This document shows positions 31,537 through 43,649 of a stretch of DNA of 64,000 nucleotides, in pieces; position 1 is the stretch's first letter; the number at the start of each line of letters is the position of its first letter. Under the pieces are notes generated by a model. That model saw only the letters and a program-made list of their open reading frames with translations, did not search any database and was not told where the DNA came from. The DNA is from Cordilura impudica (Eukaryota; Arthropoda; Insecta; Diptera; Scathophagidae): assembly GCA_963682025.1 (NCBI GenBank), contig OY821517.1, positions 53,588,662 to 53,652,661 on the forward strand. The letters are read 5' to 3'. The translations under genes and the position numbers were made by a program.

Positions 31537-34105
31537 TAGGGTTTCCATTCTCGGTTATCGAGTACTCGGTTATTTCTCTATTTTATATATTACTCGGAAA
31601 CTCGGTTTTTCACCATTAATACTCGGTTATTATTTAAACAATTGCAAGAGCTAAATAAATGAATTCAAGTGTTACAATTTAATTTTCTAAAATAGCCATG
31701 TCAACCAAGAACCCAAATAAAGTCTGAAGTCTGGAATTTTTTTAATAAAAATAAAAATAATGAAGACGCAAAATGTTTGAAGTGTGGGAATGTCATCTTC
31801 TGTAAAGGATCATCCACAACCGCATTGGTCAACCACTTAAAAATACATGATATATTTATTAATAAAAAGCGAAATAGTTCAGAAGAACTTCCGATGATAT
31901 CCACTGGTTCCGATTGCGCTAAAAAAAAACTAGAACTGAACAAGGTAATTTATTCAATTACGTGAATCGAGACTCGTTGGGGGAAATTTTAGCAAAATGT
32001 GCTGCTGTGGATGGATTTTCCATACATGCTTTTAAAAATTTTTCAGCTCTAAAGGGATTTGTTCAATATCGCGGTTATGAAATGCCAAAAAGTTATACAT
32101 CCATCATGAATCACATTAAAGATTTTGCTGTACAGAAAAAAACAGAACTTACCAGATACTTATCGACCTCGAGTTCAAAAAATAATGGACAAAAATTTAG
32201 TATTACCATAGACGAATGGACAGGCGGAAATGTTAAACGATATTTACACGTAACCTTACACAGTAAAAAGAAAGCGCATGTCTTATGTTTGATGCCAATT
32301 GAAGGTTCGTGCAATGCAGTTAAGTTGAAAAATTTGGTTGAAGAAAAATTTCTTTGCTTTGGTCTGAAATTTGTGGAAGACATTATCGCTTCCACAAACG
32401 ATGGCTATATGCCAACTTTGTTTCAATCATTCTATTCACCTAGCAGTAATTGATGTTTTTTATAAAAAAAAAATGTAAACGAAAACATAATTTTAAGTGA
32501 AGGTGATGATAATTATGACAGTGATGAAAACAGTGAAGAAAATCCCAGTAATTTGGATGCAAATGCAAACATAAATTTTGATAATGTTGAATAAATAATT
32601 ACAACTTTTAGACCAGATAAAGGTAAAACATTAGCAGAAACCAGATCCGTTATTAAAAAATTTAAAAATTCACCAGTATGGAACTCAATTTTGCAAAATT
32701 ATGTCACAAACCACGAAGGCAAAAATTTGAGTTTGATGTTGGATTGTAAAACCCGCTGGAATTCTCTTATCCCAATGATTGAGTGTTTATTAAAATTGAA
32801 AGAATGTATCAAGAAAGCACTGAATGATATTGGTTGTTTCGATATTTATAAAGAGGAAATTGAGGTAGTTTTGGAAGAAATTTTATAAATTATGAAACCA
32901 ACTGAATTGGCTGTTAACGTTGTTAACTTCTGAAGGTGTTTTTAAATTTTTGTTTGAAAAGCTTCGTGAAATTAATACTAGTTTAAGCAAAGAATTATTA
33001 ACTGCATTAAAAACTCGAATGAACGACAGACGAAATGAAACAGTAATAACGTTGTTACTATATCTCCAGTGTGGAAAAATGCCTCGAGCCAATGGTGATT
33101 TTACATATTCGTCAAAAATTGCAATTTGTGAATTTTCAGATATTCTTTTGAATAAAATATATCCGGTTTCTGCTATTTCTGAAGAAGCTGGTAGTGACAG
33201 CGTGTCAACAGACGATTGCTTCGAAATAAATAGAAGAAACGGATACAAATGAGCTTAATCAAGAACTGCACAGGGCAATTTCGTCCGTTTTAGTCATGAA
33301 AAATAGTTCTAATACTGGAAAAAATATAAGAGACTTAAAATCAGATTTTAAAATATTAGATGGAACCAAAAAGCGTACGGAGAATCTTGAACGGTTATAC
33401 GACGCCTTATTAACTATAAAACCAACATCTACCGCTACAGAAAGGATTTTCTCAACAGCAGGAAATTTCTTGACCAAAATAAGAAACCGCTTAAACTTCG
33501 AATCATAAGATGCACTAATTTTCCTAAAGTATTTTTTTTAAATAAAGATAAATAATTCTATACTGTACTCATCAATTATATACTCTTTTTTATACTCTAT
33601 AGCCTATAATCCTATATATAGAATTTATGAGTAAACTTTGCATTCAAGATTTTTTTCAATATTTTTCTTCTCTCAAACCTCTATAACTAGAGTTATAATT
33701 AACGTAGGCTGTTGACATAGGTCTAAGAACACTCAGTGGATCAAGCTCCTTCTTTTCTTCTTTTGAGCTATTAACTGCTTAAATTCGTTGGGTTTAAGGA
33801 AAGTTATGCGTGGAGAATCAACTTTACTTTTACTATACGTTAACTTATCTTGGTATATTTTGGCATTACTGTACGTTAACTTATCTTGGCAAATTTTGGT
33901 ATTATATTATAAAAATTAATATAATATAATGCTGCGGAGCAGCAGGGGTCCTCTAGTATATAATAAATTAAAAATATAAAAATATATGAATTACAAATAT
34001 GTTTTTTTTGTTTGAAATACTCGGTTAACCGAGTGCTCGGTTAATTTTCCTTACAGATACTCGGAAACTCGGTTAGTTGGTTTTGCCGAGTAATTGGAAA
34101 CCGTA
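31537..34105 (+). mobile_element. Complete hAT element, 2.57 kb, 8-bp TSD
   Basis: Tips TAGGGTTTCCA and, on the minus strand, TACGGTTTCCA fit hAT. GCTGTCAT occurs outside both ends (31529-31536, 34106-34113). Subterminal ACTCGGTT and ACTCGGAAACTCGGTT motifs are repeated several times near each end, as hAT transposase binding sites often are. A degenerate transposase gene lies inside. Confidence 0.9.
31720..33530 (+). pseudogene. hAT transposase with BED finger, several breaks
   Basis: The BED zinc finger at about 31750-31850 reads CLKCGNVIFCKGSSTTALVN then HLKIH. ORF 31962-32453 has RYLSTSSSKNNGQKFSITID and EWTGGNVKRYLHVTLH, the start of the RNase H-like core. ORF 32691-32888 has LSLMLDCKTRWNSLIPMIEC, a typical hAT block. 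ORF 32920-33252 follows. The C-terminal dimerisation region in 33296-33508 reads KPTSTATERIFSTAGNFLTK. Breaks include a frame change near 31960, a stop at 32451, a stop-rich acidic linker (32480-32680), and frame changes near 32890 and 33250. The gene order and length match a full hAT protein, but it is dead. Confidence 0.85.
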
Positions 34106-34139
34106 GCTGTCATAGATTACTTCTTTTGAAAAGGTTTTT

Positions 34140-34899
34140 ATACCCTATACCGATATTTGGTCAGGGTATAATAACTCTGTGCTGATGTTTGTAACTAGAT
34201 GTAACTAGATGGTGATGTTTGTAACCTAGACCCTCCTTTTATTATACCCATCGACTTATAATCACTTTCTAAGTCAATTTAGCGATATCCGTCCGTCCGT
34301 CCATCTGTGCATCCATGTAAACCTTGTAAACAAACCACAGTTCGCAAATATGAATATATTTTGATGACATTTAGTACATAAGCTTCTATCAGCTACAGGA
34401 TGAACGCTATTGAAATTAGTGAAAATCGGTTCATGTTCAGATCTAGTCCACATACAAATGACCCCTATGAGATCGACTTAAATTTCCACAATATCCAAAT
34501 TATCATATAGATCTCGGTACAATTGAGTTTCTGTATGTTTATTACATTCATTCATCAGTAGTCAAAAAATAAACCCTATTGGACAATTTTAAGTCAAAGC
34601 AACCATATGAAGCTGATTCCCGATTTTTACTGAAATCTATCAAAAAACAAAAATGTAGCACAGCTTTTTAGTTTTTATATATTTTTGCACAAAAATAAGT
34701 GACCCTACCAAATATGATCCGGATGGGTCTGTTTTTCGACCTAGTCCCTATCCGAAAGCAAAAAAATTACTAAAATGCCACCAAATTTGGTTTATGCTTA
34801 TTTTCTATACTAATAAATTGGACCTAAGAGATAGGGTCTCTTAACGCATGGTATAGGCTATCGTATAGTCGGTCTATACCGACTATACTTTTCTTACTT
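34140..34899 (-). mobile_element. Type 2 interspersed repeat, full length
   Basis: Starts ATACCCTATACCG and ends CTATACTTTTCTTACTT, with GTTTTT outside both ends (34134-34139, 34900-34905). Internal landmarks are CCGTCCGTCCG, CAGATCTAGTCCACATAC and AGTCGGTCTATACCGACT. It lies 26 bases after the hAT target duplication. Confidence 0.82.
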
Positions 34900-34984
34900 G
34901 TTTTTCGTCTCCCTTTGTTTCTAACAAAATTTAATTTGTATCTATATCTCCCTAGTATTGTACTCTAAGACTCGTTCTTGTTAC

Positions 34985-37895
34985 ACTGTACTGTTGAATA
35001 AATAAATACATAAATAAATAAATAGATAATGAAATAAATAGCTAATTAAATAAATAAATTAATTAATAAAAAATAAATAAATATAGAGATAAGTTAATAA
35101 ATAAATAAATAAATAGATAAATAGATGAGTAGATAAATAGATAAATAGATAAATAGATAAATAGAAAAATAGATAAATAGATAAATAGATAAATAGATAA
35201 ATAGATAAATAGATAAATAGATAAATAGATAAATAGATAAATAGATAAATAGATAAATAGATAAATAGATAAATAGATAAATAGATAAATAGATAAATAG
35301 ATAAATAGATAAATAAATAAATAGATAAATAGATAAATAGATAAATAGATAAATAGATAAATAGATAAATAGATAAATAGATAAATAGATAAATAGATAA
35401 ATAGATAAATAGATAAATAGATAAATAGATAAATAGATAAATAGATAAATAGATAAATAGATAAATAGATAAATAGATAAATAGATAAATAGATAAATAG
35501 ATAAATAGATAAATAGATAAATAGATAAATAGATAAATAGATAAATAGATAAATAGATAAATAGATAAATAGATAAATAGATAAATAGATAAATAGATAA
35601 ATAGATAAATAGATAAATAGATAAATAGATAAATAGATAAATAGATAAATAGATAAATAGATAAATAGATAAATAGATAAATAGATAAATAGATAAATAG
35701 ATAAATAGATAAATAGATAAATAGATAAATAGATAAATAGATAAATAGATAAATAGATAAATAGATAAATAGATAAATAGATAAATAGATAAATAGATAA
35801 ATAGATAAATAGATAAATAGATAAATAGATAAATAGATAAATAGATAAATAGATAAATAGATAAATAGATAAATAGATAAATAGATAAATAGATAAATAG
35901 ATAAATAGATAAATAGATAAATAGATAAATAGATAAATAGATAAATAGATAAATAGATAAATAGATAAATAGATAAATAGATAAATAGATAAATAGATAA
36001 ATAGATAAATAGATAAATAGATAAATAGATAAATAGATAAATAGATAAATAGATAAATAGATAAATAGATAAATAGATAAATAGATAAATAGATAAATAG
36101 ATAAATAGATAAATAGATAAATAGATAAATAGATAAATAGATAAATAGATAAATAGATAAATAGATAAATAGATAAATAGATAAATAGATAAATAGATAA
36201 ATAGATAAATAGATAAATAGATAAATAGATAAATAGATAAATAGATAAATAGATAAATAGATAAATAGATAAATAGATAAATAGATAAATAGATAAATAG
36301 ATAAATAGATAAATAGATAAATAGATAAATAGATAAATAGATAAATAGATAAATAGATAAATAGATAAATAGATAAATAGATAAATAGATAAATAGATAA
36401 ATAGATAAATAGATAAATAGATAAATAGATAAATAGATAAATAGATAAATAGATAAATAGATAAATAGATAAATAGATAAATAGATAAATAGATAAATAG
36501 ATAAATAGATAAATAGATAAATAGATAAATAGATAAATAGATAAATAGATAAATAGATAAATAGATAAATAGATAAATAGATAAATAGATAAATAGATAA
36601 ATAGATAAATAGATAAATAGATAAATAGATAAATAGATAAATAGATAAATAGATAAATAGATAAATAGATAAATAGATAAATAGATAAATAGATAAATAG
36701 ATAAATAGATAAATAGATAAATAGATAAATAGATAAATAGATAAATAGATAAATAGATAAATAGATAAATAGATAAATAGATAAATAGATAAATAGATAA
36801 ATAGATAAATAGATAAATAGATAAATAGATAAATAGATAAATAGATAAATAGATAAATAGATAAATAGATAAATAGATAAATAGATAAATAGATAAATAG
36901 ATAAATAGATAAATAGATAAATAGATAAATAGATAAATAGATAAATAGATAAATAGATAAATAGATAAATAGATAAATAGATAAATAGATAAATAGATAA
37001 ATAGATAAATAGATAAATAGATAAATAGATAAATAGATAAATAGATAAATAGATAAATAGATAAATAGATAAATAGATAAATAGATAAATAGATAAATAG
37101 ATAAATAGATAAATAGATAAATAGATAAATAGATAAATAGATAAATAGATAAATAGATAAATAGATAAATAGATAAATAGATAAATAGATAAATAGATAA
37201 ATAGATAAATAGATAAATAGATAAATAGATAAATAGATAAATAGATAAATAGATAAATAGATAAATAGATAAATAGATAAATAGATAAATAGATAAATAG
37301 ATAAATAGATAAATAGATAAATAGATAAATAGATAAATAGATAAATAGATAAATAGATAAATAGATAAATAGATAAATAGATAAATAGATAAATAGATAA
37401 ATAGATAAATAGATAAATAGATAAATAGATAAATAGATAAATAGATAAATAGATAAATAGATAAATAGATAAATAGATAAATAGATAAATAGATAAATAG
37501 ATAAATAGATAAATAGATAAATAGATAAATAGATAAATAGATAAATAGATAAATAGATAAATAGATAAATAGATAAATAGATAAATAGATAAATAGATAA
37601 ATAGATAAATAGATAAATATATAAATAGATAAATAGATAAATAGATAAATAGATAAATAGATAAATAGATAAATAGATAAATAGATAAATAGATAAATAG
37701 ATAAATAGATAAATAGATAAATAGATAAATAGATAAACAGATAAATAGATAAATAGATAAATAGATAAATAGATAAATAGATAAATAGATAAATAGATAA
37801 AAAGATAAATAGATAAATAGATAAATAGATAACTAGATAAATAGGTAGATAGATAAATGGATAAAAAGATAAATAGATAAATAGATAAATAAATA
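34985..37895. repeat. (AGATAAAT)n microsatellite, about 2.8 kb
   Basis: A short AAAT-rich lead-in (34985-35095) is followed by roughly 350 copies of an 8-bp unit, almost perfect for more than 2.4 kb. Rare variants are at about 35310, 37619 and 37738. It decays at the right end. Confidence 0.97.
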
Positions 37896-39690
37896 AATTA
37901 ATTAATTAATAAATGTATAAGTAAAATATAAATAAATAAAATAATTAATAAATAAATATTTATATGAATAAATAGAATAAAAAAAAATAAATAAATAGAT
38001 AAATAAATAAATAAATATATAACTAAATACATAAGTAAATAAATAAATAAGTTTACAAACAAATTAATAAATAAATAAACATATAAATAAATAAATATAT
38101 AAATAAATAAATTAATAAATTAGTAAATAAGTAAGTATATAAATTAATAAAAAATAAATAAATAAGTAAACAATTAAATATATAATTAATTAAATAGACA
38201 AATGAATAAATAAATAAATGAATTAATAAATAAATTAATAAATAAATAATTAAATAGATAAATAAATAAATACATAAATAAATAAATAAATAATTAAGTA
38301 GATAAATAATTAAACAAATAAACAAATAAAAAAATAGGAAAATAGATAAATAATTAAATAGATAAATGAATAACTAAATGAATAAATGAATAAATAAATA
38401 AATTAATAAATACATAAATGAATAAATAAGATAATTAATAAATACGTAAATGAATAAATAAATAAATTAATAAATAAATAAATATATAAATATATAAATA
38501 AATAGATAAATGTGTAGATATATCAATAAATGAATAAATAAAAAATATAAATAAATAAATATATAAATAAATAAATATGTAAATAAATTTATAAAAAATA
38601 AATAAATAAATAATTGAACAAATAAATAAATAATTATTTAATTAGACACATAAATAAATAAATAAATAGATAACTAAATTAATAAAGAAATAAATATATA
38701 AATAAATTATTAAATAAATAGATAAATAAATAATAAATTAATAAATAAACTAATAAAAAAAACTTTAAATAAATAAGTAAATAGATAAATACATAAATGA
38801 ATAAATAAATAATTACATAGGTAAATAAATAAATAAATAAATAAATGAAAAAATAAGTAAATAAATAAATAATTAAATATATAAATAAACAAATAAATTA
38901 ATAAATAAATGAATAAATAAATAAATGAATATATAAATAAATAATTAAATACATAAATAAATAATTACATAAATGAATAAATAAATAATTAAACAGATAA
39001 ATAAACAAATAAAAAAATAAGTAAATATATAAATAATTAAATACATAAATAAATAACTAAATTAATAAATGAATAAATAAATAAATTAATATATACATAA
39101 ATTAATAAATAAAATAATTATTAAATACGTAAATGAATAAATAAATAAATTAATAAATATATAAATAAATAAATATGTAGATTTATCAATAAGTGAATAA
39201 ATTAAAAATATAAATAAATAAATATATAAATAAATAAATAAAAAATAAATAAATAAATAAGTAAACAAATAAATAAATAATTATTTAATTAGACATATAA
39301 ATGAATAAATAAATTGATAACTAAATTAATAAAGAAATAAATAAATATATAAATAAATAATTAGATAAATAAATAATAAATTAATAAATAAATTAGTAAA
39401 TAAATAATTAAATAGATAAGTAAATAAATAAATACATAAATGAATAAATAAATAATTACATAGATAAATAAATAAATAGATAGATAAATAATAGATAATA
39501 GATAATAAATAAATAATTACATATATAAAAATAAATGAAAAAATAAGTAAATAAATAAATAAATACATAAATAAACAAATAAATTAATAAATGAATAAAT
39601 AAATAAATAAATAAATAAGTAAATAAATACATAAATGAATAAATAACTAAATTAATAAATAAGTATATATATAAATAAAAAGAAAATCAA
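37896..39690. repeat. Degenerate AAAT/AAATAAATTAAT repeat block
   Basis: AAAT-based repeats with mixed periods and a loose higher-order pattern: the stretches near 38480-38650 and 39170-39310 resemble each other, including ATAATTATTTAATTAGACA. Long minus-strand frames rich in L, I, Y and F (for example 38053-38325) are a by-product of the repeat, not genes. Confidence 0.9.
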
Positions 39691-39723
39691 TGAGATGTAA
39701 ACATCTACACCTTTTCCAATTAC

Positions 39724-39880
39724 ATTTCAGAAAGTATCAAATGTATTTCAGAAAACATCAAATGTATTTCAGAAAGTATGAAATATATTTCAGAAAACAT
39801 CAAATGTATTTCAGAAATTATCGAATGTATTTCAGAAAATATCAATTAAATTTCAGAAAATATCTATTGAAATTCAGAAT
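39724..39880 (+). repeat. Short tandem array, TTTCAGAAA-type 21-22-bp unit, about 7 copies
   Basis: Units resemble ATTTCAGAAAACATCAAATG with small variants. A frame through it (39690-39890) is repeat-driven and not a gene. Confidence 0.85.
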
Positions 39881-40408
39881 TAAAAAGTAGTTTACCCTAC
39901 AATACCGAAAAGTTTTTATTGTTTCTACTAGTGATTTGGTGTCTCAGAAAATGTTTAGCAATATTTGGACTTATTTGTTATTCACTGGAAAATAAACTAT
40001 GAAGGACGGCCTTTTAATCGAAAGAAGATGAGGACTTCATTTGTTAATCAGCTACAATATAAACACCAGAATATAATTTTGACATTATTTAAAAAAAAAA
40101 CACGTTTATATCGTCACCGTAACCAACAAAAAGTTTAGAATTGACTTATTGTATTGTAGTTACGGCCTTTTACTTAAAAACTACTATTTTACCATAAATT
40201 TGTTTTCATGAATAAAACTCCATCTGTATTTTTCAGCTTAAGTCTTAAATTTGGGTATTTAATTCTAATTCTAATTCTAAAATTTTGGTAGTTTAAAATA
40301 AAAATATTAGTTGCATTTTATGTGACGATATGTAGTTTTCAAGAAATATTACAAACCCAGAGTAATTCTTAAAAAATATGTTTTTATATAGCGTTCTGAC
40401 TATTTTTC

Positions 40409-40865
40409 TGAGACTCAATTGATATTTTCTGAAATTCAATTCATATTTTCTGAACTGAATTTAATAATTTCTGAAATACATTTGATGTTTTCTGAAATAC
40501 ATTTGATATTTTCGAAATGCATTTAATAATTTCAGAAATACATTCTATATTTTCTGAATCACATTTGATGGTTCTGAAATACATTTGATAATTTCTGAAA
40601 CTCAATTGATATTTTATGAAATTCAATTGATATTTTCTGAAATACAAATGATACTTTCTGAAAATCAATTGATGTTTTCTGAAATACAATTTATTATTAC
40701 TGAAAATCAATTGATGTTTTCTGAAATTCAATTGATACTTTCTGAAAGTCAATTGATGTTTTCTGATACTTTCTGAAACATAATTGATATTTTCTGAAAA
40801 TCAATTGATGTTTTCTGAAACTCAATTGATACTCTATGAAATTCAATTGATGTTTTCTAAAATAC
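40409..40865 (-). repeat. Inverted tandem array of the same unit, about 20 copies
   Basis: Units read TGATATTTTCTGAAATTCAA on the plus strand, the reverse complement of the 39.7-kb array. Frames on both strands through it are by-products. Confidence 0.85.
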
Positions 40866-40882
40866 AATTGGAAGAGGTGTAG

Positions 40883-41260
40883 TAATTGAAAAAACACCTA
40901 AGTTTATTTTTGACTTCTTCAAAGTTTTCCTAGTATTTAGCTTTTTAAACTCACAGCACACCTAGCGGTTCTGCTTACTAAAAAAGTTCTGTCAATAACA
41001 AATATATACTTGAATATTAAAAAAAAAAAAACTGTAAGTTTGTGAACATGTTAAACTCACAACACATCTAGCGGTCAATAGCTTGAATATTTAAAATTAA
41101 TGAAAAAGATTTGTGTTTTGCTAAACAGACAGCGAACTCGGTGGTTCTGCTTACTAAATACACCAATACAGTTACATATACCGCACACCGATTTCCCTTA
41201 CACTGTTTTTGTGATTGTATTGTGAAATTGGATTTTACCCCCCCCCCCCCTCTGAGCGCA
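40883..41260. other. 378-bp insertion with C12 tract in the palindrome's right arm
   Basis: It splits the inverted counterpart of the left end. TAG lies at both borders. The 3' part (TGTTTTTGTGATTGTATTGTG then a run of C) resembles 50350-50400 (TATTTTTGTGATTTTATTGTG then CCCCCC), so it may be a short dispersed repeat. Confidence 0.45.
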
Positions 41261-41315
41261 TAGATGTTTACACATCAATAAATAAGTTAATAAATAAATA
41301 GATAAATAAATAATG

Positions 41316-42906
41316 TAAATTATGGGCAGAATCAGTGTTGCCCATTCAATTTTTCACAGTACTTTTTCTAAATTCTTATTTCAGTTGTTTTTTATTTTTT
41401 TTTTTTAATCTCAGCACTCAGTACAGTATTATTATATTCTCAATTTCTCTTTGATATTGTAATGGTTTGAAAGTGCTTTTTTTTTTCTTATAAAGTACGT
41501 CTTTGGCAGTAAATGGCGACATATTTGAAAGTTGTTTAAAACCTTAGCCAAAAAATCTGTTACTTGGTAGCATTGAAAAGTTTTCAATGAAAACTGGTTA
41601 AGAATTAAAATTTCTTAATTTTCCATTTTCCATTTTCTCTCCATTTTATGAATCCTAAATAAGTATTTATAACATGTCAACTACAATTTAAATCTTGTTG
41701 AATATCATTTAATTTTTGCCACAAAAATTTTCTGATTTCAGGTTGATCTAATTGAAAACAAGTTGTGGCTGGAATGTTCGTGTGCGTCTATATCTGTATA
41801 AGTATATGCAAGAGTGTTGAGCAGTAGATAAGGTTTAATGAAAATTCAAAAATTAAAAGAAAAGAGCTTAACTTAAACTTTACCTCAACTCTATAATCAA
41901 AATATAATTCACTTAAGTGTACATGGATGGATAGGATGACAGAGATTTTCCATGCATAACAACAACCAAAACAACAACTCATGCACATAAATATTCAACT
42001 AACTTTCAATACTGCTACCAAAAAAAAAAAAGAAAAAAAATTATGTATCGTAAACAATAACCCATACGTCTACCATCATGCTCATCATGCTCATCATCAG
42101 CAGGTACTTACTACGCACATACGATAAGATGGGAAAGAGATTATATAATAACAATGTATCGTTAAAAACCTTACCAACAACAACAACTTATAGCAAAGTA
42201 CTTTGGATACATTTTTACATCAATCTATGTTAGTTATTGGCACAACTAAGAACCCATAAAGCGTCAATAATAATCCTGCTGATACAGCTGCCGAAGCAGC
42301 TGGTGCTTCTTTTCCTACTGCTCGTGCTGATGTTGCTGCTGCTGCTGCTGTTCGTAGTATTTTGCTGTATGTAACAGGTTAGTAGTGCTCTTTTCTGTTT
42401 TTTTCTTGTGTGCATAATATATAATTTTTTTGTTCCATTCTGCTTGATAGCAATTTTTGTTTGTCGAGTCCTTTGCCAGGAAGTTTACCTTTTATGGTTA
42501 TTTTTATTGTTACAATATATGTATATTAGGGATATAACTTTTAGAATTTTTTGCAAATATCAACATTTGCCTGGCAAGTCCGAATAGTCCACGGAAAAAT
42601 ATGAATACTTGCGTTTGGAATTAGCTTTTTTTTTGATGCAGCTATTTAAAAAAATTTTTCAGATTTTAGTTAGTTGCAATACCGGGAAATAGAATTCATA
42701 GCCTGAATTAAATTTTTATTTTAAGATCTAGGGAGGTATTTTTATAGCCTTTATACTTTTTCGCTTGTGATTTATTGAATTTTTATTGTTATTGATTATT
42801 TAACTAAAATTAAATTGAAAAAAAAAAAAATAAAATCGCTGTTGAAAAAAAAGTCTGAACCAAGAGTTTTGTAAAATGTCGAGAACTCCAAAACGTTGAA
42901 ATATCA
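41316..42906. other. Intergenic stretch with CTG and ATC repeats, no gene supported
   Basis: It has CATCATGCTCATCATG at about 42075 and a short CTG run at 42330-42350. It is less repeat-like than its neighbours and may be host single-copy DNA. The 61-aa minus frame with poly-Ser comes from the CTG run. Confidence 0.3.
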
Positions 42907-43649
42907 TTACACTGTGGTACAAATTCAGGTTAGCAAAAGTTAGGTCGATTCTGAGAATGAGGGGTGAAAATAGAGGCTAAATGAGAATGAGGGGTGAAAA
43001 TAGAGGCTAAATTAGAAGACCCGTATCGCGGCGTTTGTTTATGTTAGTTCGAATTTTTATTTTTAATCGACCTTCGAACTTTGCAGTCAAATGCCGATTT
43101 TCAGCATATTGTTTATATGGTTTTTTGTCTATAACTCGTCGACTAATTGATATTTTTTCAATCTGTAAAAGCCAAATTATTGCTAGAGACCTGTGCAGCA
43201 ATTAAAATTTTTAAAAAAAATTGATTTAGAAAATTTTTGTGGTGCTTATGAAGTAAAATGTTGGAAAAATTATTTTTTTTTTCATGCTTTTTTAAAATAT
43301 TTTCCACAAAACAAAGTCTTTTTTGCTTTCTGTTTGATCTATAATGTGCTTCTCAGTTTCTTCAATAAATTTCATTTGAAAAGAAAACAATCATAATACA
43401 AAACTTGCGTTTTCCAGCTTAATATTAATTTACTTCTAATTTTTTATGTACGAATTTTGTTGATTTTGAAGAAACATTAAAAAAGAAATTATAAAAATAT
43501 GGAAAAAATATATTTTTGAAATGTTAGTTATGAAAAGTTTTAAGTAAAAAAATTAAATAAATTAAATTAATGATTTGGCCAGTTGCCGTTTAGCAGGCGG
43601 CTGTGGATCAACATCACTGCTCTCTCTAATATCTTGGTCATCGTCCTTA

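Larger units (their letters stand above)
39691..41276. mobile_element. Palindromic element with 21-22-bp repeat arms, itself interrupted
   Basis: The left end has GATGTAAACATCTACACCTT then TTCCAAT (39694-39717). The right side has ATTGGAAGAGGTGTAG (40867-40882) and TAGATGTTTACACATC (41261-41276), the inverted counterpart, separated by a 378-bp insertion bounded by TAG. The left arm (39724-39880) and right arm (40409-40865) carry the repeat TTTCAGAAAACATCAAATG and its reverse complement. ATCAAT lies near both outer ends. Confidence 0.6.

Noticed and set aside
38053..39568. Minus-strand ORFs of 60-90 aa rich in L, I, Y, F that look like membrane proteins
   Set aside because: They are translations of AAAT-type simple repeats in any frame, with no start context or conservation.
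39724..40865. TTTCAGAAA arrays as heat-shock elements or STAT sites
   Set aside because: The TTC-GAA spacing is one base, not the two (HSE) or three (STAT) needed.
39690..40897. ORFs with repeating YFRKHQM-like or FSEIQLI-like units
   Set aside because: The protein repeat is just the 21-bp DNA unit read in a 3n frame; both strands give similar frames.
42230..42415. Poly-Ser ORF as a host exon
   Set aside because: It depends on a short CTG run; no splice sites or homologous blocks are seen.
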